Of a DNA stretch of 64,000 bases, positions 54,146-64,000 are shown one piece after another (the first letter of the stretch is position 1; every line of letters starts with the position of its first letter). Origin of the DNA: Neoceratodus forsteri (taxonomy: Eukaryota > Chordata > Ceratodontiformes > Ceratodontidae); assembly GCA_016271365.2 (NCBI GenBank), contig CM057452.1, positions 1,241,145,001 through 1,241,209,000 on the forward strand, in the 5' to 3' direction. Under the pieces are notes generated by a model. It was not told where the DNA came from and made no database searches. It saw nothing but the letters and a program-made list of their open reading frames with translations. Made by a program: the position numbers and the translations under genes.

Positions 54146-54864
54146 ATTATAAGTCTAATTAATTATTCATGAAGCAAATGCACCTCTGATTTACTGATGT
54201 ACCATACATTAAATCCCTTAGAAATACACAATACAGTTCAAATTGTGTGCATTTGTAAAGTTAATTTAAAAAGCTGTTTTTCCCCCTTTTTACTTCTGTG
54301 ATTAGACTTATACCTGCAATAATGGCCTCGCTGTCTACCATTTCCTAGGGATTAACAACTGGTTGGAGCAGGTTGGCCCTTGGCTGCACATCAGTCCACA
54401 CTTCCCACACAGCTGGTCATTAATCCCAGGATATGATCAGCTGTCTGGACATTATTGCTTAAGCACTGGACTGTAAACCAGGACAGCTTGTGCACAGTTA
54501 CAACAGCCCTCTCAAAGACCATCTGACTTTAATGAGGGGTAACGACTGTATGGAATTTACATACATACATGTGAAAGATGGTGACCGGTTGAGAGTTGGT
54601 GTGAGCAGAGCACAGTGGAGATACATCTAGTTTTAATACAATTATATGCTTTAATATATTTTTGAAAACATATGCCACCTATGCTTTACTGGAGTACCTG
54701 ATATTGTTCCTTGTTTGATACTTGGTCCTCACTGCCTTCAAGAGATGTCTTTCATTGATTTTCTATCCAAACAGGTAGCAGTGTGTGAAAAAAAATTCTG
54801 CCAATGGAATTTGCAGGAAAGTTTGGAAATCATTTTTGCAACTTTCTCATAGGTTCCACTTTAA
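54146..54864. other. Non-coding, nothing recognised
   Basis: No ORF over 60 codons of interest. Confidence 0.4.
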
Positions 54865-55880
54865 AACAGCAGAATAAATGTACAGACTGTGGGTTAATGT
54901 ATTAAACTGTGGGAAAAATATTCTTCATAACTGATCACTGTCCTCACAGTTTAATGGATTAAACCATACCCCACTGAAGATCATGGCCTGATGTCAGAGT
55001 CCCTGGTGTCTAGTGCCCCCCACCCACTGAATTTGGGTCCTATGTAAAAAAAATAAAAAAATTCCCTAGTGTCTAGTGGTCCTCCCCACTAGCCAATCAT
55101 GGCAAAACATAAACAAAATTGATACTTCCCTGGATGGTAAGGATTGGAGGATGACATGGTGGACCCCCCGACAGCCACCAGAACAGTCCTCCACTCTTGT
55201 CTGCAACCCCACAAAGCAGTCTCACACTCAATGAGCAGGAGCTGTCATGTCAATGAATGAATGCATGTTTGTTCAAGTACGTGCTCATACATTGACAGCT
55301 CAGTGGGTGGCAAGCCACGGAGGAGAGAGGAGGGCTGTACCAATCGACTGCTCACTCGAGAGTGGGGGAAAGCAGGGTGGTGGGGCACTACCTGCTAGGC
55401 TGGAGGGTCCACAAGACACGAGGGAATGGAGATTACCTTTATTTTTCTTACAGGGAATCAGGGATGGGGGGGGGGTCCTCTAGACACCAGGGAATATGGA
55501 CTTGTCTTGTACTGCCTCTTTTTTTTTTTATTAAGGGGTTTAAGGATAGCGAGGGGGAGCTGGTAGGCACCTGGAAATAATGGACTTGGACTTTTATTTT
55601 TATAAGGGGATAGGGAATAGGGAAAGTGGTCCACTAGACACCAGTTAATTATATTTGTTTTTTTTACATTGGGCCCATGATCAGCAGGTGGGGTGACCGC
55701 TAGACCCCAAGGAGATTTATTTACATTGTTTTTTACATTGGGCCCTGATCTGCAGGAGGGGGGACCACTAGAAACCAGGGAATGGGATTTGAATATTATT
55801 CTACAGGGGGTGGCAATCGGGGGGGCTGTATTATGAAATAATACATTAAACCACAGATGGAATAAATTCTGCAGGTCATA
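54865..55880. mobile_element. Fold-back element with VNTR arms
   Basis: Outer parts form an inverted pair: GCAGAATAAATGTACAGACT then TGGGTTAATGTATTA (54870-54905), and the reverse of TAATACATTAAACCACAGAT then GGAATAAATTCTGC (55838-55872). Inside the right arm, a unit with ACCACTAGACACCAGGGAAT repeats about every 70 bp (about 55408, 55478, 55562, 55631, 55698, 55768). The left arm carries two inverted units (54998, 55061). Non-coding. Confidence 0.6.
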
Positions 55881-57025
55881 TGTATTATTCTGCAGTTCAG
55901 CCAAAAAAGTCTGCAGAACTGGCGAAAATCTGCAAAACACATTCGGAAGATTCCCATCATGCTAATGGCAGAAGTTCAGAAAATGTTGCCAAATTTCTGA
56001 ACTTTTGCTAAAGTTCCACAAAAGCAGAATTTACAAGTTTTACCTTCTTCTACTAACAGACCTCAGGTATGAGGGTGGAGGTTTGAAACTGGCAGAGTGT
56101 GTCGGTGCTCATGACCAGCCCAGAAGATGGTTGGGAGTGCAGGAGAGCTGCAGGAGCACAGGAGTATGCGTTAGTGGAGCAGAGACCCATTGAAACCCCA
56201 GAAGAACCCTTGAAGACCAAGAGACTTGAAGGAGTCAACAGAGGGATGATGACAGATGGGTCCCAGCAGGATTAAGAGTCATGCATGAGGCTGCTGATTT
56301 ACGAGGATCCACAGCGGCAAAAAGATCCAGCAAGTCAGTGAACTAGTGAGTTGGTTTTGTCATCCTAAAGTGTATGTATGCATGTTCACGAGTAACCAGA
56401 ATGAGGGGGTTTCCAAAGGGTGAGTAAACTTCAGAAACAAAAATGGGTTATTGTGAGAGGGTTCCTTATTGGGCAAACAGTCATTTCCTAGTCTGTTCCT
56501 CGTCTTTCATGGTCTGCCTAGTGAGGCACAATGCTGCTAATCCCCAAGGTGACAGGCAGGAAACAGGATTTAAGATTTTAAAACCTGTTTATTATATATC
56601 TTGGGATGACTGCATTCACTTGGACTGTGAAGGGCAGAGGTTAGGATTTCTCAAAGACAATTAGGGAGCTTTTTGGTTCTCTGATGAACATCCAAAGCTG
56701 AAAGTTAGAATATCATTACGATCAAGAGTTTTTAACCCTGTATAACTAATCACGTTTGGCTGTGTTTTGACCAGATGAGCTCACATTTTTAAATTATCAA
56801 TTATAAATTATTTTAAAATGTTAAATATCCTTGTAGCTTCACAACACTTTTATGTTAATATGACAGCTGTGGCAAATAGGAAGAGCAACATTGCCCCAGT
56901 GAGCTGATCTTGATGCTAGATGTCATTCAGAACAGGCAAGGGGAGACAGTTGTTTTTCTCACTATGGCATTTTTCATGATCAAGAAAAGGCATATTTCAA
57001 CTTCTAAGGTACCCTTACTAACCTC
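55881..57025. other. Non-coding, nothing recognised
   Basis: Short ORFs without motifs. The start of the L1-like fragment lies at its right edge. Confidence 0.4.
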
Positions 57026-57838
57026 ATGTCCATCCATCTACCAGACAAGAATATTAAGCCCAGCTCCCCAGTATCTAATTGGCTCCAACTTAATCAAGAG
57101 CAAGTGAAATACGTGGAACTCAGTGGAAAGCAAGTGGAGTATGCTATCTTCTGCGCTAAACTAAACTATGAAATGCATGATGAAAATGACGATCATCTTT
57201 TATCCATGTGTATCAAACGGCAGGAGATGTCTCGTTTAGTTCAGGCGATTAGATCCAACAGAGATAATAGTCTCTTAACTTCCCCCTGAGACATTGCTGC
57301 TGAATTTAAATCCTTCTTTGAACAATTGTATAGCAAGGATAGGCCCTCCCAAACCCAGGACCCACTCATTGCAGAGTTTCTGCAGCAAGCCCATCTCCTA
57401 CATTTAGACCCCGCCATGACACAAATTTTCACTACCCCAATTTCAGTCAGAGATGTAGAACAAGCTATGTCTGCCCTCACTCTGAATAAATGCCCAGAGC
57501 CAGATGAGTTCGATCTCAACTTTTCTATAGCTCCTAAATTGGAATAAATCCCCCATCTAACCAATTTTTATACCTAGTGTTATCAGTCTAACATCTCTCT
57601 GCCTTCCTTCTTAGAAGCTGTTAAGTAAGATTATTACTTTAATCCCCAAATCTGGTAAAGATCACAATGAGGTAGGTAACTATAGATCAATTTTGTTACT
57701 TAATGTTGATATTAAAATGTTATCACATATTTTGGTCCACCGTTTGGGTGCGGTCTGGCAGCTGTTGATTGGCAGAGAGCAGACAGGGTTTATGCAAGGC
57801 CATCTGGTCTCTGATCACATGTGGAAACATTTTATTTT
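57026..57838 (+). pseudogene. L1-like ORF2 fragment (EN-RT linker and RT start)
   Basis: A plus-strand piece of an L1/Tx1-like ORF2 in two to three frames. The linker reads LLSMCIKRQEMSRLVQAIRS, then FKSFFEQLYSKD, VEQAMSALTLNKCPEPDEF (the GK.PGPDGF block, decayed), a YRSILLLNVDIKMLSHILVH block (NYRPISLLN.D.KIL..ILA) and GREQTGFMQGHLVSDHM. It is cut at about 57838 where a minus-strand CR1 tail begins. More decayed than the element at 30-36 kb. Confidence 0.8.
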
Positions 57839-57849
57839 GTGCTTATCTC

Positions 57850-58150
57850 ATGCACTCTTGAACCACCACAATTTTTGCGCCCACCATATCTGTTGGAAGG
57901 CTGTTCCAGAAATCCACCACTCTTTCTGTGAAGAAGTAATTCCTCACAGCTATCCTGAATCTACCCCATCCAGCTTCATAGCATGTCCCATAGTTCCTGA
58001 GCACCTTTTCTTCTGATAAATACTTCCCTGTACTTTATTTACCCCCAGAGGTATTTAAAAGTCTGTGTCATATACCTCATGCTGAAACCTTTTAGCAGTG
58101 CCTCCTGTCTCCCAGACCCTAACACTCTCAGTCTCAGATCTTCTTATGCT
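57850..58150 (-). mobile_element. CR1-like ORF2 C-terminal fragment
   Basis: Minus strand: AVRNYFFTERVVDFWNSL (about 57955-57905) and text resembling the CR1 RT end upstream to about 58150. Both ends ragged. Confidence 0.7.
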
Positions 58151-58985
58151 TGCAAATGTCTTCTTACAGAATAGTATTGTGCTTCTGATGTTGATCACTG
58201 ACCCGTCATGTCTTATTACTTACAAAACACACCTACTTAAATACAAATTCCACTAGTAAGTCATACGACTCAGAACCATTAGATTACAACTACTGTACAG
58301 TATTCAGGGTTAAATAAACAACTTACTGCATTCTCCTTTTCTAGCTGGAATAATACTCCAACATAGCTACCTGAATGCTGCAATCCTTGACGTAAAATGC
58401 CACACACTGTGAGTTGAACAAAAGATGTACAATAAGCTATGTTGTAGACACATTTTACTAAAAGCAATGAATAAAGATAGATCATTAAAAGGTCAGTGGG
58501 TTAAGATGGTGGGCAAGGTGGGGCCTCTCAAGCTTGGAGACTGCTTCTCATGGGCTTTCCCTTTATTATACTTAGGACATATAGGAGCATAAAGCATTAG
58601 TCCATATTGCTCCATACTGTTTAATAGTATCATGTTAGACCCCTTCACTGATGTATTGATCAATTTTGTTCTTAAATTCTAATTTGGTGTTACTGTTAAT
58701 GATTAGAGAGGCTGCCAGACTGTCGCAGCAGCTGGCCATTTGCCTGGGTACCTTTCTCTCTATGGACTAGGCGAGGTAGGGGAACCTCCTCCATGGGATG
58801 AGCACTGGGCCTGGCAACACCCAGGGGAGGTCCCCAACAGGCTGCCTTAGGGAGGGGTGGCATAGCCTATAGGAGGAGACAGAGGAGCTATTTAGTCCTG
58901 CTGTCTTCCAAATCTCCCTCTCTCTCCTCCTTCCACTGGCTCAGCATACACAGCAGACCCCTGCCACAAGTGGAGGTAAGGGCCT
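58151..58985. other. Non-coding, nothing recognised
   Basis: GC rises from 58700 onward. No domain or repeat boundary found. Confidence 0.4.
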
Positions 58986-58989
58986 AGTC

Positions 58990-59110
58990 AGCCTTTAGTT
59001 TTTGCAGCGAGGTGGCCTTAGAGCTGGTCTCTCATATGGTGTAATGGATCTGGAAGTCAAGGGTTCAAACCTTGACCAGGGATAGGTGTTGATTTTGGGT
59101 TAGTTTGTTA
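58990..59110 (+). mobile_element. tRNA-like SINE head
   Basis: A-box-like TATGGTGTAATGG (59035-59047) and B-box GGGTTCAAACC (59061-59071). The spacing is shorter than in a tRNA, and no cloverleaf closes. Confidence 0.45.
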
Positions 59111-59404
59111 TTCTCCCCGGATCTCGAGTGGCTAACTTACTCAGCCCAGCATGGAGCACCTGGCTCCCTGTGTTTTGCTTCCTCTCATTCCCCGTTGGGC
59201 AGTCCCATGAAAGACTTTCTCTGTGGCAGTGTAACTTTTGTAGGCAGCGGTTGGCTCTTCTGACCAGCTGGGCAGCTCCTGCTCTGGGTCCCCCCCCCCT
59301 TTTTTTCTTTGCCTTGTCTTACCTTTCTCTCTGGTGGCCTTCAGGGAGTATTCACCTGCTGTACTAGTCCTGGTGGGCAGCGTGGTTTTTGGCAATGGAG
59401 CCCA

Positions 59405-60942
59405 GTTGGCCTGGAAGTGACACCGCTGACTACTCTCTTTAACAAACCATGGGAGGATGGGGTGGTACCTCAGGACTGGAGGAGGGCAGATGTGATTTCT
59501 TTTCTCAAAAGTGGGAGCAGGGCAGAGGCAGGAAACTACAGACCGCTTAGTTTGACCTCAGTGGTAGGGAAAATGATGGAATCACTTCTGAAGGAAAGCA
59601 TTGTTGAGTACCTAGAGGCCAGTGGGGCACAGGACCCAAGACAGCATGGATTCACAGCAGGAAGGTCGTGTCAGATGAATCTAATAGATTTTTTTTACTG
59701 GGAGACCAAAGTATTAGACTAGGGAGGGGCTGTGGACATGGCCTACCTAGATTTTAGAAAAGCATTTGATACAGTCCCACACAAAAGATTAATAAACAGG
59801 TTAGTCAGCCTTGGAGGGAGTCCCAAGGTGGTAGCCTGGATAAAACATTGGCTGGACAACAGGATGCAAAGGGTAGTATTAAACAGAGTCCACAGTGAAG
59901 AAAGGAGGGTTACTAGTGGGGTACTGCAGGGTTCAGAACTGGGACTGGTCCTTTTTAATGTCTTTATAAGTGACATTGCAGAGGAACTGGAAAGAAAAGT
60001 ACGTCTCTTTGCAGACAACACAAAGATCTGCAACAGGGTTGATACACAAGATGGAGCGGAAAGGATGAGAAGGGACTTGGCAAGGTTGGGGGAAAGGTCA
60101 AATGTATGGCAGCTTAGATTCAATGCAAAGCAGTGCAAGGTATTGCACCTGGGAAAAAAAACACAGGGGAAGAGAACACAATGAGGGGTGAGATACTGAC
60201 AACAATAAAAATGGAAAGGGACCTGGGGGTAATTATGTCAGATGACCTAAAGATGAGCAAGCAATGTGAGAAGGCAGTAAAGAAGGCTAGGGGGATACTG
60301 GAATGCATAGGGAGAGGCATCAACAGTAGAAAACAGGAAGTTGTTATCCCTCTGTACAGACAGTTGGTGAGACACCATCTGGAGTACTGTGTACAGTTCT
60401 GGAGAACCCATCTCCACCAAGACATAGACAGAGTGAAGGCTGTCCAGAGGAGGGCAACCAAAATGGTGCAGGATCTGCACCAGATAAAATATGAAGAGAG
60501 ACTAAAGGAGCTTAATATGTATTCCCTTGAGGAAAGAAGGGAAGGGGGGGACATGATAGAAACTTTCAAGTACCGCAAGGGAATCAACAAAGTCTAAGAG
60601 GGTAGTATCTTTCAGAAAAGGAGATGTGCAAGAACAAGGGGGCACAATTTGAAGATAGAGCGGGGAATAGCTCAGAGGTAATGTGAGGAAGTATTTTTCA
60701 TGGAGATGGTTGTGGATGCATGGAACAGCCTTCCTGAGGAGGTCATGGAATCAAGAACAGTGGGGGAATTCAAGAATGCATGGGACAGACATAAGGCAGT
60801 TCTAGTGGGGGGTAGGAGGAAGTAGGCTGTTGGTTAACTGAGATCTGCAGCTTATCCATTAGGTAGCAAAATAGGCAGGCTAGGTGGGCCAAGCGGTCCT
60901 TATCTGCTGTCATATTCTATGTTTTTATGTTTCTATGTAACG
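59405..60942 (+). mobile_element. CR1-A LINE (third copy), 5'-truncated, RT nearly open
   Basis: Plus strand. It starts inside the RT at VTPLTTLFNKPWEDGVVPQD. ORF 59309-59722: AEAGNYRPLSLTSVVGKMME and RQHGFTAGRSCQMNLIDFF. After one stop, ORF 59732-60184: VDMAYLDFRKAFDTVPHKRL, SGVLQGSELGLVLFNVFISD and LFADNTKICNRVDTQ (second catalytic Asp changed to Asn). ORF 60133-60597 carries the thumb to MYSLEERREGGDMIE. The 3' tail TTTTTATGTTTCTATG ends at about 60942. It is the youngest-looking CR1-A and the best template for the family consensus. Confidence 0.92.
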
Positions 60943-61470
60943 TGGTTTGGGGAATGTTTTTTTGTGTTGATGTGGGAAGCAGGAGTGGGATCGGATACCA
61001 TGGTAACACTTCTGTGCCTCATGGGCAGTTTGTGAGGATTCCCAGGTTGCCAGGTGGGACGTCATCTGGAGGAGGTGGTGGTGGAGTACCGATACACTTT
61101 TGGCCACCATGAGAGGGAGTTGCAGCTCATTCCTCCAGTGCACTTCCCCCACATTACTCCCGGCTCTCACGAATCCTTGCAAGTTGGCCTCTCACTAGGA
61201 ATATGATTCTCAGTGGCCATCTTGGTAATGGCAGGCACCAATGGGACCAGGAAGGCTAGTTCAGGGAGTGATCACTGCAGTGCCATGGGGGTTAGGGTGT
61301 CATGGTGTACCCCTGCAGATTGCATGATGGGCAGCATGTGGGCCAGCACCCCTCCTTCAGCTTTACACAAAGGGGAGCAGTGGCAGGATGGCAAGATGCC
61401 GCTGCCATGGGGACCACCATTTTATTGCAGAAACTGTCTGTAGTCAGGGTATTGTGAGCTTAAGACCAAG
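60943..61470. other. GC-rich non-coding
   Basis: Short ORFs reflect composition. Nothing recognised. Confidence 0.4.
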
Positions 61471-61628
61471 TCCAAACTGCAAAAGGTCACGCTCATGAAA
61501 GAGGGGTTCACAACCAAGGGAGACACCCTTCAAAACCACAAATTCCAAAAAGGTTGCACTCACAGAAGAAGAGGACATGGACGCACATCGGAACTATTGT
61601 TCACATTTATTGAACACCATTGTGGAAG

Positions 61629-61666
61629 CCCATAGCGCCTCAGCAAAGTGCCTTCAAAGGGGGCGC
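61629..61666 (-). ncRNA. Decayed hammerhead-ribozyme-like core
   Basis: The minus strand reads GAAGGCACTTTGCTGAGGCG. This follows the layout of the hammerhead core seen in Penelope-like terminal repeats: CTGANGA, stem II, GAAA, then stem III. The CTGANGA part is decayed to CCTTTGA and the GAAA part to GAGG, so it cannot be active. AATAAA follows about 50 bases on. Confidence 0.35.
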
Positions 61667-62664
61667 AGTTACAAATAATTCAAAACACATTTAAATACAC
61701 TTTTGTGTGTGACATCACATTATCATTATCTAATCAACACACTATAACAATCATTACATGAAAAACCTAAAATTATTACAAAAACCTTTTTATAAAAAGA
61801 GGTATTGTGTATTTCACAGGCAGCCTGGGAAGCAGCAATAGTTTTAGACTATGGTGACTTATTTACACTAGTTGCTGTTATTTTATTTTAAATACTTTCA
61901 CAACCTTGTAAGTATTTAAACTTTCAAAATACTTACTTATATCAATTAATTGATAAACAAATACATCATTGCCTCATATCATTCATTACCAATGTCCTAA
62001 GAGATTACTATAAGACAGCCTTTTCTTTTAATAAGGGCATGTGTAAACATAATGAAATAAGCCACATACTATATTAACATATATTATTTTAAATTTAGGA
62101 GAAAGGAATAGAAGGATTATATCCAACTGTGATGTATAGAGATTGACTAACAACCACATAAAATCTTTTCAAAAATGCATTAATACAATTCCATACTAAC
62201 AAGGGGTTCTCCTAACCTTGTAAGGATACACCATACTTTTACTTGTACTAAAATAATGTATTATGATTATATCTTAGAGCATATTGTGATTTTTTATTTT
62301 TTATGAAACAAACTTTTTCCATGTCAAAAAACATATAAGCTCAAATAATATGTAGACAAAGTAACTCACTACACTTTCTGGACTTAAAGCTGTAGACAAG
62401 GAAACAGATACAGAATGATTTTTTGAATGAAGCCCAACTGTGCCGGAAGAGTGTAAAGAGAAAACTGATGGTATCACCAAAACAACCTATAAAACATAAC
62501 AAAATATGATCAATATATACATTATCAAAAAGGTATTCATTTATCCAATTTACGGTTCCTATTCACATTCAAATGAGACTGTAAAAGGCAGATGACCAAC
62601 AGCTATTAAAGAATATAAAATATATGGATCAATTATTCACAAGTATTTCTTTATCTCTGCTTCT

Positions 62665-63132
62665 CTATTTATTTCCCAAGAATGGTTTTAAGTCCCATCT
62701 CTCAATGAGACCAGATGGGAAAACTGCTCTGAAAATCCAGGCACTCTCTTTTTGCAAGAGTTTAATTTGCTTATCTTCTCCTCTAAGGTTACAGTTAACC
62801 TGTTTAAGTCCCATGAACGTGAATTCAGACACATTGTTCATGTGTACATTGGTATAGTGTCTCCCTATTGGTGTATCCATCTTTTGATTAATGATAAACC
62901 TTATGTGTTCCTGAATGCACTCTTTTAATGGCCTAATTGTTTTACCTATATAGTATAGATTACATGTGCACCATACTATATACACAACGAAGGGAGTTAT
63001 GCAGGCGATTAATTCCCTTACTTGAATGTGAAGGCCATTTGGTAATACTAAATGATTACCTGTATTCATGAATTTACATACATTACATTTTCCACATTTA
63101 TGATTCCCCTTTGGTCTTTGTGATAACCACAT
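62665..63132 (-). pseudogene. Penelope-like GIY-YIG endonuclease
   Basis: 155-codon open frame. An N-terminal Cys cluster KCGKCNVCKF (residues 13-22) matches the Zn-binding motif before PLE endonucleases. The GIY-YIG core has VVYIVWCTCNLYYIGKTIRP (about residues 48-67; YIV and YIG are the paired motif halves), then the conserved Arg-Glu-His region LKECIQEHI. The catalytic Arg expected there appears replaced, with Cys-Ile before the Glu-His. The C-terminus ends FLGNK-stop. In active PLEs this domain cuts target DNA. It is separated from the RT by a disrupted linker, so the copy is dead. Confidence 0.88.
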
Positions 63133-63239
63133 TCTTTTAGGTTCAGTTTTTTTTTAAAGAACTGACTATGTACCAATTTGTCCTGAAGGTTGACTGTGTG
63201 CCTAAAAGTAATTCTAGGTGTTGTAGGAATTATTTCACT

Positions 63240-63250
63240 TATGTTTTTAC

Positions 63251-63297
<47 letters not shown>

Positions 63298-63380
63298 GTT
63301 GTTTAATCAGGAGTAATTTATTTATTTTTATTGATTTAGTTGTTTAACCAGGAGTAACCCATTTAATTCTGGGTCACTTT
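63240..63380. repeat. (TTTA)n microsatellite and repeat tail
   Basis: A pure TTTA run at 63250-63296 is followed by two diverged copies of TTTAGTTGTTTAAYCAGGAG, so it looks like the A-rich, duplicated tail of a small repeat inserted in the PLE linker. Confidence 0.75.
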
Positions 63381-63469
63381 TTAATATATCCCAGCTATTC
63401 CATATTATATTGCCTACTGCCCCTGCAATTGTATTGAATTCCAAAGAACTTGTTATGTTATTTTTTTCT

Positions 63470-64000
63470 TCACTGACCACTCACTCTATCTTTCTTTTTA
63501 ATAAAATCCTTCTGTGTTTTTCCCTTAATCTTTGACATTGCTTTGTTTAGCACTGCAGGATGGTAACCCTTTTCTCTAAACCTTTGTAGAAGTTCATCAG
63601 CTTGTTCTTTAAAGTCACTGTCAGAAGTACAGTTCCTCCGTATTCTGACCAATTGGCTATAAGGTATGGAATTTTTTAATTTGGCTGGATGTGAACTGTC
63701 ATTTCTCAACAGTGAGTTTGTATCGGTTTCCTTCCTATAACCTTTTATATAAATACAATTGTTTACTTTATCACCTACTAGAGTGATATCCAGGAAGTTA
63801 ACAGACTTTACATCCATCACTGCAGTAAATCTCAAGTTTCAATCATTCTGATTAAGCCATTCAATAAATTCCCTTGCAGTATCTATGTCTCCTTGCCATA
63901 TGCAGAGACAATCATCAATATATCTTTTCCACTGTACAATATTTTCTTTATATGGATTGATGCCGGGGTTATTAAGTATCTCCTGTTCCCATAATCCCCA
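63470..64000 (-). pseudogene. Penelope-like reverse transcriptase, C-terminal half
   Basis: From 64000 down the frame reads INPYKENIVQWKRYIDDCLC, with catalytic YIDD at about 63925. It then reads DTAREFIEWLNQND followed by an in-frame TGA at 63841-63839. The same frame goes on as LRFTAVMDVKSVNFLDITL, TDTNSLLRNDSSHPAKLKNS and SQLVRIRRNCTSDSDF, the thumb motif typical of PLEs. This RT class is related to telomerase RT. Only one stop breaks the visible part. Confidence 0.9.

Larger units (their letters stand above)
61471..64000 (-). mobile_element. Penelope-like element, 3' half
   Basis: A minus-strand PLE that runs off the right end of the window. In order from 64000: RT palm with catalytic RYIDDCLCIW, RT end, linker (with a microsatellite insertion), GIY-YIG endonuclease, then a long AT-rich 3' region with a hammerhead-like remnant near 61640. 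The 3' limit near 61471 is a guess. PLEs are known in fish, amphibians and reptiles and are absent or rare in mammals and birds. Confidence 0.85.

Noticed and set aside
58990..59110. Possible tRNA gene
   Set aside because: B-box is good but box spacing is too short and no cloverleaf forms.
1..64000. Host protein-coding gene
   Set aside because: Every ORF with a recognisable domain belongs to a LINE or Penelope element; no multi-exon host gene could be assembled by eye.

Overview
This is eukaryotic DNA, almost certainly from a vertebrate that is neither mammal nor bird, with a large repeat-rich genome such as an amphibian, lungfish or cartilaginous fish. The evidence is many decayed CR1/L2-like LINEs, an L1/Tx1-like LINE with ORF1 and ORF2, a Penelope-like element with a GIY-YIG endonuclease, tRNA-derived SINEs, a CORE-SINE-like scrap, and hAT-like and PIF/Harbinger-like DNA elements. 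The exact group cannot be fixed from the sequence. I see no host protein-coding gene, tRNA or rRNA gene. All substantial coding signal is transposon-derived and broken by stops or frameshifts. CR1 family letters A-F are my own labels.

Layout: 1-670 is the 3' end of a CR1-A copy (+). 1,622-12,890 is one near-complete CR1-C copy (-) cut open by a 4.8 kb hAT-like element (8-bp duplication), a tRNA-SINE, and a composite CR1-B plus L1-5'-end insertion. 13.1-16.8 kb is mostly non-coding with one SINE. 16.8-19.1, 25.8-27.9 and (inverted) 40.5-42.4 kb are three copies of one non-coding mobile element. Each holds about 290-300-bp tandem units, a roughly 100-bp GC-rich minisatellite and an 89-nt exon-like cassette; the ends resemble Helentron/HINE elements. 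20.3-22.2 kb is an internally deleted CR1 copy that keeps an SGNH-esterase ORF1. 22.3-25.4 kb holds interspersed repeats and a possible solo LTR.

29.4-49.1 kb is one CR1-D copy (+) stretched to almost 20 kb by nested insertions. These are a full-length L1-like element (30.1-36.2 kb, 16-bp duplication), two short DNA elements, and a complete CR1-A copy (39.1-47.2 kb, -). The CR1-A copy itself contains a 430-bp palindrome, the third Helentron-like copy and a CR1-B copy. Reading frames rejoin when most of the insertions are removed, which gives a relative time order. 49.1-61.5 kb has palindromic MITEs, CR1-F with a GC-rich Harbinger-like element inside it, a fold-back element with VNTR arms, an L1-like ORF2 scrap, and a 5'-truncated CR1-A. 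61.5-64.0 kb is the 3' half of a Penelope-like element (-).

The most interesting objects are the Helentron-like family with its exon-like cassette, the CR1-A 5' tandem monomers, the CR1-B/L1 chimeric insertion, and the hammerhead-like remnant in the Penelope element.
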